Of a DNA stretch of 9,971 bases, positions 1 to 5,506 are shown one piece after another. Location: positions 1-9,971 of the forward strand of contig CAAGEG010000160.1 of the NCBI GenBank assembly GCA_900768785.1. The letters are read 5' to 3'. Every line of letters starts with the position of its first letter. Within the stretch, counting starts at the first letter, position 1. The translations under genes were made by a program, and so were the position numbers. The notes beneath the pieces are model-generated. The model was not told the DNA's origin. It searched no databases and saw only the letters and a list, made by a program, of their open reading frames with translations. The DNA is from an uncultured Prevotella sp. (GTDB taxonomy: Bacteria; Bacteroidota; Bacteroidia; Bacteroidales; Bacteroidaceae).

Positions 1-191
1 ACAAGGTACATCCAAGTGTCCCAGCGTAATTGCTGAGTTCCCAAATTCTCCTGCGAGCAGGCTTGCCCGGTGCATTTATGGCACTTACGGCAGCAGCCTG
101 CACATTCGCTGGAGAGGTGGCACATGATGCAGGCTTGTTCCGGGGTTACGCCGAACTCAAATCGGTATTGGTGGGTTGTTTCACTGCTCAT
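1..191 (-). CDS. Cys-rich putative zinc-binding protein (partial, runs off left edge)
   Basis: The first 63 codons of a minus-strand gene are present; the 3' end lies beyond position 1. The visible part carries eight cysteines between residues 21 and 45, arranged as CIMC (21-24), then C30, C33, C34, C37, C40 and C45, with His25 and His38. The CxxC spacing is what a small zinc-binding module would show, but no known domain was recognised. Its ATG at 191-189 lies inside the end of the upstream gene, which stops at 181, giving an 11-base overlap and suggesting translational coupling. No Shine-Dalgarno sequence precedes it. The reading frame stays open to the window edge and its composition looks protein-like, so the gene is probably real. 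The function is unknown; a metal-dependent structural or DNA-binding role is only a guess. Confidence 0.7.
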   Translation of the reverse strand, partial: MSSETTHQYRFEFGVTPEQACIMCHLSSECAGCCRKCHKCTGQACSQENLGTQQLRWDTWMYL

Positions 192-423
192 TGTTGTTTA
201 TTGCTTCAATTAATTTGTCAAGTTGGCGGTAGCGTTTTCCTGCAAAGCCGTAGAATGTTCGTGGCTTACCGAAACGCCCGTATTTTAGAATTTTCACATC
301 GGAGTAAATTATAACTTTCTCTCCGTTAACAAATAACGTTTCTATCGTGGTGTGATAGTCTGCAGTTGATATGTGGGAGGAGAATTTTCTTGGCAGTGAT
401 AGGAATTTTTCTTTTGTCAGCAT
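181..423 (-). CDS. Hypothetical 80-residue protein
   Basis: I do not recognise a family. The protein is small and basic, with a predicted beta-rich centre (FVNGEKVIIYSDVKILKYG, residues 31-49) and a helical, mildly charged C-terminus (KLIEAINNNEQ, 70-80). It has no cysteines, signal peptide or membrane segment. Its ATG overlaps the stop of the upstream gene by 7 bases in the arrangement AAATGCTGA. A perfect Shine-Dalgarno sequence lies six bases before it and fixes this start strongly, unlike every other gene in the window. The downstream Cys-rich gene starts inside its last codons. It is probably an accessory early phage protein. Confidence is high that it is translated and low on any role. 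Confidence 0.8.
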   Translation of the reverse strand: MLTKEKFLSLPRKFSSHISTADYHTTIETLFVNGEKVIIYSDVKILKYGRFGKPRTFYGFAGKRYRQLDKLIEAINNNEQ

Positions 424-761
424 TTCTCACCTCCTTTCGGTAATAATTCATCAATGTACGCCCATTTGCTCATTTTATATCTTAAAACTACGGTTTCCCA
501 AGTTTTATCTTGTCCTCCTCCGTCCTTTATTATTAAATAATTTGGAAAATCTATAAAGAAATAATCAAAATCTTCCGAATAAGATAGTATTTGTTTGTTA
601 TTATGCAGCGGTTCTTCGCTTGCATCGTGCCAAACACTTATACAATGCTCATCCGCCCATTCTGCGCCTGCTTTGAAAGCAAACCACGGATTTGACTTTA
701 ACACACCACCGTCATTCATATAGTCTTTGTAGGCGGTCGCTATTTGTTGTGCTCTTGTCAT
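417..761 (-). CDS. Hypothetical protein, possibly DUF551-like
   Basis: This 114-residue protein has an N-terminal helical part (MTRAQQIATAYKDYM) containing the AFKAGAEWADEH segment (28-39), a phrase common in Bacteroidales phage hypotheticals. It is followed by a tryptophan-rich C-terminal part: VWHDASEEP (43-51), a strand-like ILSYSEDFDYFFI (58-70), and SKWAYIDELLP (98-108). The pattern 'W...EEP...vlvy...W..i.eLP' resembles the small phage family DUF551, whose function is unknown; this is a pattern judgement, not a search result. I chose the ATG at 761; a TTG six bases upstream would add two residues. It ends with a 7-base overlap into the next gene and carries that gene's ribosome binding site in its last codons. 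Confidence 0.75.
   Translation of the reverse strand: MTRAQQIATAYKDYMNDGGVLKSNPWFAFKAGAEWADEHCISVWHDASEEPLHNNKQILSYSEDFDYFFIDFPNYLIIKDGGGQDKTWETVVLRYKMSKWAYIDELLPKGGEKC
427..436 (-). promoter_or_regulatory. Perfect Shine-Dalgarno sequence for the 80-residue protein
   Basis: Read on the minus strand this is AAGGAGGTGA, a full complement of a typical 16S rRNA 3' tail. The GGAGG core is separated from the ATG at 423 by six bases. It lies within the last codons of the upstream gene (PKGGE). None of the other starts in the window has a comparable motif; they have A-rich leaders. Confidence 0.75.
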
Positions 762-780
762 AATCAATCTTTATTTATGG

Positions 781-834
781 TTATACTTCTTCAATGATTT
801 CTTTGCACTTTTCAAGTTTAGTAATGTAAAATTT
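781..834 (-). pseudogene. Short remnant of a coiled-coil C-terminus (tentative)
   Basis: The gap between the genes ending at 857 and starting at 761 is the longest non-coding stretch in the window, about 95 bases. One minus-strand frame reads KFYITKLEKCKEIIEEV and then TAA. This amphipathic, Glu/Lys-rich string looks like the last helix of a real protein. It is preceded immediately by two in-frame stops (TGA, TAG) and has no start codon. The likely explanations are the decayed tail of a lost gene or a chance helix-like reading in AT-rich spacer. No clear Bacteroides-type promoter (TTTG, then TAnnTTTG) or terminator hairpin was seen in the gap. Confidence 0.2.
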
Positions 835-856
835 CTATCAGCACCGCCCTCGTTAG

Positions 857-1165
857 TTAGTAGTTGTAGATTTTTTTTAATGATTCAATATCTCTTTTGA
901 AAGGGGTGTAATACAATTCATCATTTTTGTATTGCTCAACTGCTTTTAATATAGTGGTGTGATTACGATTGTCAAGCATTACACCGATTTCCTCAAAGTT
1001 GTAATCGAACACGTAATAGAATATGTAGCAGAATGTTTGACGTGCAAACGCTGCCGATTTCGTTCTTTTCTCCGATTGTATTATTTCAAAGGATACTTTG
1101 AATACGTGCTCTATAGCACTGACGGCTTTTTGTTCTTCTTCGGTGAAAGTGATTTTGTTATTCAT
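857..1165 (-). CDS. Stand-alone DnaA domain IV-like DNA-binding protein
   Basis: The 102-residue protein resembles the C-terminal DNA-binding domain of DnaA (Bac_DnaA_C, a Trp-repressor-like helix-turn-helix). The segment from residue 34 reads RTKSAAFARQTFCYIFYY, matching the RxxxxxRQ helix of DnaA. It is followed by FEEIGVMLDNRNHTTILKA (57-75), which matches the DnaA signature EIGxxxGGRDHTTVLHA, including the His-Thr-Thr triplet that contacts DnaA boxes. No AAA+ domain is present, so it cannot be a full initiator. A basic or aromatic tail (KRDIESLKKIYNY) follows. I chose the ATG at 1165; a GTG at 1174 would overlap the upstream stop. The family is fairly certain. Binding of DnaA-box-like DNA, either to recruit or to compete with host DnaA, is inference. 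Confidence 0.8.
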   Translation of the reverse strand: MNNKITFTEEEQKAVSAIEHVFKVSFEIIQSEKRTKSAAFARQTFCYIFYYVFDYNFEEIGVMLDNRNHTTILKAVEQYKNDELYYTPFKRDIESLKKIYNY

Positions 1166-1170
1166 AATCG

Positions 1171-1371
1171 TCACAATATGTAATATGTAGTTTCTGTTTC
1201 TTTGTAATGTTTATCGCAAAAATCCTTGAAGTCGCAGTTATCGCAGTCGTAGCGGTCGTGCGATTTGCCGTTCATTCCTGATTCAATGGCTATCATGATA
1301 AATACGTATAGAACGATTGTAATAATGATTAATGTGAGCAGTAGTCCTGTTGCTATTAGAATGTTTGTCAT
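1171..1371 (-). CDS. Small single-pass membrane protein with C-terminal Cys cluster
   Basis: The 66-residue protein starts with a long hydrophobic helix (about residues 4-29), then a short polar linker and a cytoplasmic or periplasmic tail containing YDCDNCDFKDFCDKHY (41-56). The tail combines three Cys (43, 46, 52) and His55 in an acidic context, which could form a metal site. There is no clear signal peptidase or lipobox site, so it is probably an N-terminally anchored protein. I chose the ATG at 1371, four bases after the acetyltransferase stop. The frame is open much further upstream, but that part is antiparallel-like low-complexity reading across the acetyltransferase gene. The function is unknown. 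Its place in an early operon would fit a host-takeover or superinfection-related role, but nothing in the sequence shows this. Confidence 0.7.
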   Translation of the reverse strand: MTNILIATGLLLTLIIITIVLYVFIMIAIESGMNGKSHDRYDCDNCDFKDFCDKHYKETETTYYIL

Positions 1372-1375
1372 ATCT

Positions 1376-1726
1376 TTATAATTTTTTTGATAATAAAATT
1401 TTTTCGTATTTGAAGCCGGCATGCTCGTAGCCGTTTCGTATGTACCAGCTATAGACCCATACAGGTGTGTCGGCAGAGTTCCAAATGAGGTAGGCATACT
1501 TGTAGCCTTGTCTCTTTGCAATTTCCTCCGCTGCTTTGAGAAGCTCTTTGCCGATACCTTTTTTGCGGTGCTGCTTGTTGACGGAGAAGTTGCAGATATA
1601 GGCTTGAACGTTATCTTTTTGCTGTTGCTTGTAGATGTCAAGCTGGATAATTCCGTGACACTCAGGTTCAATGATGAACCAGCGTTTGAGGGATTGCCAG
1701 TCTTGTTTGATGATTTTGAGTTCCAT
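1376..1726 (-). CDS. GNAT-family N-acetyltransferase
   Basis: The 116-residue protein has a GNAT fold: a substrate-side N-terminal half, then motif A with the strand AYICNFSVN (42-50) and the acetyl-CoA pyrophosphate-binding loop HRKKGIGKELL (53-63), which fits R/Q-x-x-G-x-G. A helix follows (KAAEEIAKRQGY), then the motif B region AYLIWNS (78-84) and a final SWYIRNGYEHAGFKYEK (93-109), the usual 'fYeknGF' end of the family. The length is slightly short for a GNAT (commonly 140-180) but all core motifs are there. It transfers acetyl from acetyl-CoA to an amine; the substrate cannot be read from sequence. It follows the helicase loader by 12 bases and is in the same operon. A replication protein or a host defence component is a possible target, as inference only. 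Confidence 0.88.
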   Translation of the reverse strand: MELKIIKQDWQSLKRWFIIEPECHGIIQLDIYKQQQKDNVQAYICNFSVNKQHRKKGIGKELLKAAEEIAKRQGYKYAYLIWNSADTPVWVYSWYIRNGYEHAGFKYEKILLSKKL

Positions 1727-1738
1727 TTGTCAATGTTT

Positions 1739-2488
1739 TTATCGGCGGCTTTCGCCTGCCATGGGGATTACGTTGTATGTTTTGAATCGGTCTAATAAAC
1801 GACCGAAACTGTCTTTATACTTTTCTTTGAGTTGTTCGTTTGTGAGATTTGTAGTAAGGTGAGCCATTTTGTGAAAGTTTGTCCAGATTTCATTTCGTGC
1901 GTGGAGAAACTCGGATGTCAGAGTGTCTGTTTCCGTACCGAAAAATTTTGTTGATTGTACACCTATGTCATTAAGACAGACGTTTACAGGCATGCATTTG
2001 AAACTTTTGTTTTCTTCTTCGTTGAATGTGTAGCGGTCAAGATTATTGTGAAGAGTGTAGTAATTCACCATTTGTGTTACAGATAGATTATAGAAGAAAC
2101 GAGGGTTATTCGTGATGCGTAGATATTCCGAGAATATCTGCATTAGCAACGTTTTGCCTGTACCGACCTTACCTTGTAGCAGAATGTGCTTATGTAGTTT
2201 ATAACCACGTTCAGGAAATACTTTTTCAGCGAGAGGACAACCATTGAAGTAGTAAAGCAAAAACTTTAATATGTCACGATTGTTTTTGTCTATTACGAAC
2301 TTACGTCTCTGATGGGAGAGGACTACATTATTTGCCACCCAAATTAGTGCGTTAGCATGGGCATTATAGACCTCGGTGATAGATAGGTCGTCGGACTTTT
2401 CTCTTTCACGGTTCAGCCTTTCTAAAGTGATATTCAGGCATGCATTGAGGTTTTTAACCTGTTGCATTATAATGTTATCAGTTTTCAT
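1739..2488 (-). CDS. DnaC-like AAA+ ATPase, helicase loader
   Basis: The 249-residue protein has the layout of DnaC/IstB-type AAA+ loaders. An N-terminal helical region (1-60) probably contacts the helicase. Walker A is GKVGTGKT (106-113). The Walker B region is VCLNDIGVQSTKFFGTE (170-186), recognisable by the DnaC-family IGVQ and FGTE phrases. Sensor I is HLTTNL (210-215) and the arginine-finger box is FGRLLDRF (228-235). The C-terminus ends in the family-like GESRR. The Walker B position normally held by Asp is Asn173, followed by Asp174, so ATP hydrolysis may be altered. It follows a DUF4373 initiator by 26 bases, a common pairing in phages that load the host replicative helicase; no phage helicase is seen here. 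The ATG at 2488 lies in the last copy of a tandem repeat. Confidence 0.88.
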   Translation of the reverse strand: MKTDNIIMQQVKNLNACLNITLERLNREREKSDDLSITEVYNAHANALIWVANNVVLSHQRRKFVIDKNNRDILKFLLYYFNGCPLAEKVFPERGYKLHKHILLQGKVGTGKTLLMQIFSEYLRITNNPRFFYNLSVTQMVNYYTLHNNLDRYTFNEEENKSFKCMPVNVCLNDIGVQSTKFFGTETDTLTSEFLHARNEIWTNFHKMAHLTTNLTNEQLKEKYKDSFGRLLDRFKTYNVIPMAGESRR

Positions 2489-2524
2489 GTGATTCAGTTT
2501 TATGTGATTCAGTTTTATGTGTCT
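2479..2524. repeat. Tandem 15-bp direct repeat over the helicase-loader start
   Basis: Three head-to-tail units of CAGTTTTATGTGATT (plus strand) occupy 2479-2494 (one extra C), 2495-2509 and 2510-2524 (last three bases diverge). On the transcribed strand the unit is ACATAAAACTG. In the 3'-most copy the inserted base creates the ACATGAAAACTG start of the loader gene. In the 5'-most copy ACATAA is the stop of the initiator gene. The repeat therefore spans the stop-to-start junction. Slippage, or a tandem protein- or RNA-binding site controlling the loader, would both explain it. Confidence 0.8.
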
Positions 2525-3276
2525 GCACTGCCAAATCCTCCGTTATAGGTGTAAGCGTCACTTTCCGGTGTTTCGTCCTCAAGCGCAATGAGACGGGAGC
2601 TATTGTAACGAGCAAGCCGCATGCTGTTTATGAGATGCCGTGCAAAATCTGTATAACTGTTGTGGGTTTGTTGAGATATATTCCATTCGGCAGTTATCTG
2701 ATTGGCGAGTTTACGGAGTTTCCCTATATCGGTTGGTTTTAGTGAAAGATTTTTTAGGAGCAGTTCAAGCTGCGACTTATTACAATCGTCAAAAAATAGA
2801 ATGAGATAATCATCGTTTTGTGTATGGCTATTTGTAGGAGTATTATCAACGTGTTGCAGACTTTCAGTGATTTGTGGTGTGTATTTGACAGTTGCAGGTG
2901 CTTCTTCTTTTTGACATTGTGTATCGTTTGACTGATTCCCTGTTTCTGATTTAGAGTAACGCTGTTTCTTGTTTCCATTCATTCTTTCGTTAAAACTTTC
3001 GGAGTAAAAGCACTTACCGTTTTCAGTAAAGGCGAATAACCCAAAATCCTCAACGACTGATTTTACAAGGCTTGCATCAACACGAAGGTCGTAGGCTATA
3101 ACATTATAATCTCTGACACTCATGTACTTTCTTTCTTCTCTAAGTCGTTCAATAATCATGAAGTAAACACCGTAACCGGCTGCACCGTGTCTCATGCGTA
3201 GTCTGACAATCTTCTCATCGTTGCGAGCGTTCGCATCGTGAGTGAAACTATTTGTTGATTTAACTCGGTAAGCCAT
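2515..3276 (-). CDS. DUF4373 (Lin1244/Lin1753-like) phage replication initiator
   Basis: The 253-residue protein has a clear N-terminal DUF4373 winged-helix region: FTHDANARNDEKIVRLR (11-27), HGAAGYGVYFMIIERLREE (30-48), then a second helix-wing part to about residue 95, ending with the family-like FYSESFNERM. Residues 100-155 are a low-complexity Gln/Asn/Thr/Ser linker, probably disordered. A small helical C-terminal domain (about 156-230) contains TDFARHLINSMRLARYNS (209-226), resembling the C-terminal module of DnaD-type primosome proteins. In phages and mobile elements such proteins bind origin DNA and act with a DnaC-like loader, which is the next gene. The start ATG at 3276 lies 10 bases after the DUF1064 stop. 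The family call is strong; initiator function follows from family and context. Confidence 0.85.
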   Translation of the reverse strand: MAYRVKSTNSFTHDANARNDEKIVRLRMRHGAAGYGVYFMIIERLREERKYMSVRDYNVIAYDLRVDASLVKSVVEDFGLFAFTENGKCFYSESFNERMNGNKKQRYSKSETGNQSNDTQCQKEEAPATVKYTPQITESLQHVDNTPTNSHTQNDDYLILFFDDCNKSQLELLLKNLSLKPTDIGKLRKLANQITAEWNISQQTHNSYTDFARHLINSMRLARYNSSRLIALEDETPESDAYTYNGGFGSADT

Positions 3277-3286
3277 ATACGAATCG

Positions 3287-3640
3287 TTATTTTTCTCTTA
3301 TTGTAATGCCGTAAACTTGGAGCATGAGTTTTTTCTTTATACCATACTCTTTTGTTCTAAATCCTTTGACGTCCTCCACAATTGTTTTGCCGTTTTTGTC
3401 CGTGTAAACAAAGTCTGCGATATAGTGCGTTGGTAGAGCGACTTTACCATCTTCGTAGCGTTGTTTAGGAATTATTTCGTATTTTACTTGTTCACGCAGA
3501 TTAGATATAAGTCCGGCTCTAAGCATCATTTTCAGTTCGTTTGCTCTAATATGTTCTTTTTTAGAATCATATCCACCGGACTTTTCGGCGTTAAATTTAT
3601 TTTTGTGTGGATTTTTAAATCTAAAAGTTTTCAGGGACAT
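3287..3640 (-). CDS. DUF1064 PD-(D/E)XK endonuclease (YqaN-like)
   Basis: This is a DUF1064 protein, a phage family related to PD-(D/E)XK nucleases and thought to replace RusA-type Holliday junction resolvases. Seen in order: a basic N-terminus (TFRFKNPHKNKFNA), GYDSKKEHIRANELKMML (23-40) with the family's conserved YDSKKE and Glu29, LREQVKYEIIPKQ (48-60), HYIADFVY (72-79) with putative catalytic Asp76, and VEDVKGFRTKEY (88-99) with the D-x-K pair Asp90/Lys92. All expected catalytic positions are intact. Length is 117 residues from the ATG at 3640. An ATG at 3655 adds five residues, and the frame is open to 3739, but that longer part overlaps the HU-like gene. It overlaps the upstream stop (3621) by 20 bases. 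It probably cleaves branched recombination or replication intermediates. Confidence 0.85.
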   Translation of the reverse strand: MSLKTFRFKNPHKNKFNAEKSGGYDSKKEHIRANELKMMLRAGLISNLREQVKYEIIPKQRYEDGKVALPTHYIADFVYTDKNGKTIVEDVKGFRTKEYGIKKKLMLQVYGITIREK

Positions 3641-3926
3641 AGTCGTAGTCTTCATTGTCAATTCTTGCTTGAAGTGCGTCGTATGCAGTGAATTTGACTT
3701 GTTTACGAGCAGGAACTTTAACAATAGTGCCTTTAGCAATATTACGAGCTTGGCGAGAAGCTCGCTGCACTAATTTGAAAGAACCGAAACCACGAAGATA
3801 AATCGCTTCTTGATTTACAAGTACCTCGGAAATAATGTCAATTACGCTTTCTACTGCATGCAATGCTTGTGAATTTGATAGATTTGTGCGATATGTAAGT
3901 TCACGCACGAGTTCTTGTTTAGTCAT
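3621..3926 (-). CDS. HU/IHF-family DNA-binding protein with acidic C-terminal tail
   Basis: The 101-residue protein matches the HU/IHF fold: MTKQELVREL opens helix 1, followed by the dimerisation helices (about 18-38), the family-defining IYLRGFGSFKL (42-52), the DNA-binding beta-arm around RASRQARNIAKGTIVKVPAR (55-74) with the intercalation-site Pro72, and KQVKFTAYDAL (75-85). Histone-like proteins of this type bend and wrap DNA non-specifically or at structured sites. Typical HU is about 90 residues; here the end is extended by an acidic tail, NEDYDYVPENF (91-101), ending in Phe. A phage-encoded HU beside recombination genes suggests a role in shaping recombination or origin complexes. The ATG at 3926 follows the upstream stop by 5 bases behind an A-rich leader. 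Confidence 0.92.
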   Translation of the reverse strand: MTKQELVRELTYRTNLSNSQALHAVESVIDIISEVLVNQEAIYLRGFGSFKLVQRASRQARNIAKGTIVKVPARKQVKFTAYDALQARIDNEDYDYVPENF

Positions 3927-3931
3927 AATTT

Positions 3932-4108
3932 TTAATGTTTTTTATTGTTGTTAATTCTTTTTTTCAGTTGTTGGTGCATTAAGTACATTTGTCTTATGTC
4001 GTTGCACTCCCTTAGTGACAATGTACTTTTGAATTTACTTGCGATAGATAGGATGCCCGGAAGTTTGGCTATTATCATATCGTAATGGCGATTAGATATT
4101 TCAATCAT
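3932..4108 (-). CDS. Small helical hypothetical protein (58 residues)
   Basis: I recognise no domain. From the ATG at 4108 the product has two predicted helices, NRHYDMIIAKLPGILSIASK (6-25) and LRECNDIRQMYLMHQQLKKR (32-51), joined by a short loop, with a very basic end (KRINNNKKH). It lacks cysteines and membrane segments. Its start overlaps the helicase stop by 8 bases (GATGATTGA), indicating translational coupling; a second in-frame ATG at 4123 would deepen the overlap to 23 bases. Small helical proteins at this place are frequent in Bacteroidales phage recombination blocks. A cofactor for the SNF2 helicase or the HU-like protein is plausible from position, but nothing in the sequence proves it. 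Confidence 0.65.
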   Translation of the reverse strand: MIEISNRHYDMIIAKLPGILSIASKFKSTLSLRECNDIRQMYLMHQQLKKRINNNKKH

Positions 4109-5504
4109 CGTTAATAAAAGCATTTACAAGTTCATCAAAATACACTTCGTTTACAGGAATGTCATCGTCGCTTGCCATTATTTGTGCGGCTATTGACTTC
4201 TTTTTGTAAATAAGACCATATAATGTGCTGTCTATTGTCTTATTTCCGAGAAGATAATAGCAGGTAACATTATCTTTTTGTCCTATTCTGTGAGCACGGT
4301 CTTCGCACTGGCAACAGTCGGCATACGTCCATGGCAGTTCCACGAAAGCAACATTAGACGAAGCTGTCAGCGTAAGCCCGACACCTGCTGCTTTGATAGA
4401 GCAGATTATAAGTTGTGCGTTCCCTGACTGAAAAGCATCTACAGCAGCTTGTTTTGCCGTTGAACTGTCACGTCCGGTAACTGTGACTGCTTTAGGAAAA
4501 GCTTTGCATAGCATGTCAACAATTTCATGGAGGGAACAGAACAAAATAAGAGCCTTGCCTGAAGAAAGAAAACACTTTACGAAGTCTATAACATTTGCGA
4601 CTTTCCCTTTTGAAGATAAAGAGCGAAGCGTCATAAACTTTACGAGAGCTTCCATACGCATTTTACGGCGAATTTCACGGTCTGTACACTCCGTATATTG
4701 ACGAAGATACTCTGCGAGGTCTGCTTTAGCAAGCTCGTATTCTTCTCTGTTAGAGATTTCAACATATAGGTCGGTGCGAGTTTTGTCAGGAAGTTGTGAA
4801 AGAACCTTTGTTTTCTCACGGCGAATCATGCAATTCTCATAAAGAATTTGTGCGAGTTTATCAAGATTCTCGTTTTCACCATATTCTGCCATAAACTGAG
4901 CACGTCCGCCAAGTTCTGTAAGTCTGCCCATGATAGAAAGTTGAGAAATTAAATCTTCCGCACAGTTCACAACAGGAGTTCCGGACAAGAGTATTCTGTA
5001 TGGTATTCCTTCTGCAATGCCACGTGTGAATATTGTTTGCTGTGCAGTCGGGTCTTTCACTCTATGGCTTTCATCAATGATAAGCGAACGGAATATTTTT
5101 ACAGCAGGGTTAAATGTGACTTGTTTAAGTCTGAAGCTGCGTTTGTCTGCTGAGAGAATATCCCAAACAAAATATTTTTTCAGACTTTCATAGTTCACAA
5201 TAGCGAGTTGAAACATTTGCATTTGCAGGAAGTATGACCAAGAGCCACGTGTTGCGTTGTCTAAAATCAATGCTTTTTTGCCGGTGAATTTTTCAAATTC
5301 TCGCTGCCAGTTAATTTTAAGTGAAGACGGACATATAACTAGTGCAGGGTATGCGTTAGCAGTGTCAATGATGCCGATAGACTGTAGTGTTTTGCCAAGT
5401 CCGGGTTCGTCGCCTATTAGCAACCTTTTCTTTTCCAGCCCGAAGCAAATGCCCTGTTTCTGGTATTCGTATGGCTCTATTTTCAAGTTGTGATTGAGTT
5501 CCAT
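4101..5504 (-). CDS. SNF2-family DEAD/DEAH-type helicase (SMARCAL1-like)
   Basis: The 467-residue protein has both RecA-like lobes and the full SNF2 motif set. It shows a Q-like entry (PYEYQKQGI, 11-19), motif I GDEPGLGKT (31-39, with Pro where Met is usual), motif Ia ICPSSLKINWQREF (57-70), motif II DESH (144-147), motif III LSGTP (173-177), motif V AAGVGLTLT (372-380) and motif VI QCEDRAHRIGQ (399-409), which contains the arginine fingers. It is close to the minimal core, without the extra HARP, HNH or bromo domains found in cellular relatives. SMARCAL1-like enzymes anneal or remodel branched DNA using ATP. Its place after the exonuclease suggests fork or D-loop remodelling in phage recombination. 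I chose the ATG at 5504, two bases after the exonuclease stop; a GTG at 5522 is less likely. Confidence 0.93.
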   Translation of the reverse strand: MELNHNLKIEPYEYQKQGICFGLEKKRLLIGDEPGLGKTLQSIGIIDTANAYPALVICPSSLKINWQREFEKFTGKKALILDNATRGSWSYFLQMQMFQLAIVNYESLKKYFVWDILSADKRSFRLKQVTFNPAVKIFRSLIIDESHRVKDPTAQQTIFTRGIAEGIPYRILLSGTPVVNCAEDLISQLSIMGRLTELGGRAQFMAEYGENENLDKLAQILYENCMIRREKTKVLSQLPDKTRTDLYVEISNREEYELAKADLAEYLRQYTECTDREIRRKMRMEALVKFMTLRSLSSKGKVANVIDFVKCFLSSGKALILFCSLHEIVDMLCKAFPKAVTVTGRDSSTAKQAAVDAFQSGNAQLIICSIKAAGVGLTLTASSNVAFVELPWTYADCCQCEDRAHRIGQKDNVTCYYLLGNKTIDSTLYGLIYKKKSIAAQIMASDDDIPVNEVYFDELVNAFINDD

Positions 5505-5506
5505 TT

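Noticed and set aside
30..314. Plus-strand frame of 94 codons at the left edge
   Set aside because: It is antisense to the Cys-rich partial gene and the 80-residue gene, both of which fit the operon.
1376..1671. N-terminal 100 codons preceding the small membrane protein in the same frame
   Set aside because: Ser/Thr/Lys-rich, low-complexity reading in another frame of the acetyltransferase gene; the ATG at 1371 fits operon spacing.
2754..2978. Minus-strand 74-codon frame inside the initiator gene
   Set aside because: It lies in another frame over the low-complexity linker and has no domain-like composition.
3565..3615. DnaA-box-like sequences (TATCCAC and GTGTGGAT)
   Set aside because: Each has two or more mismatches to TTATCCACA and they lie in coding sequence, so they do not support an origin.
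3745..3764. 7-bp inverted repeat (CGAGCTT / AAGCTCG) in the HU-like gene
   Set aside because: Stems of this length with short loops are expected several times by chance in 10 kb.
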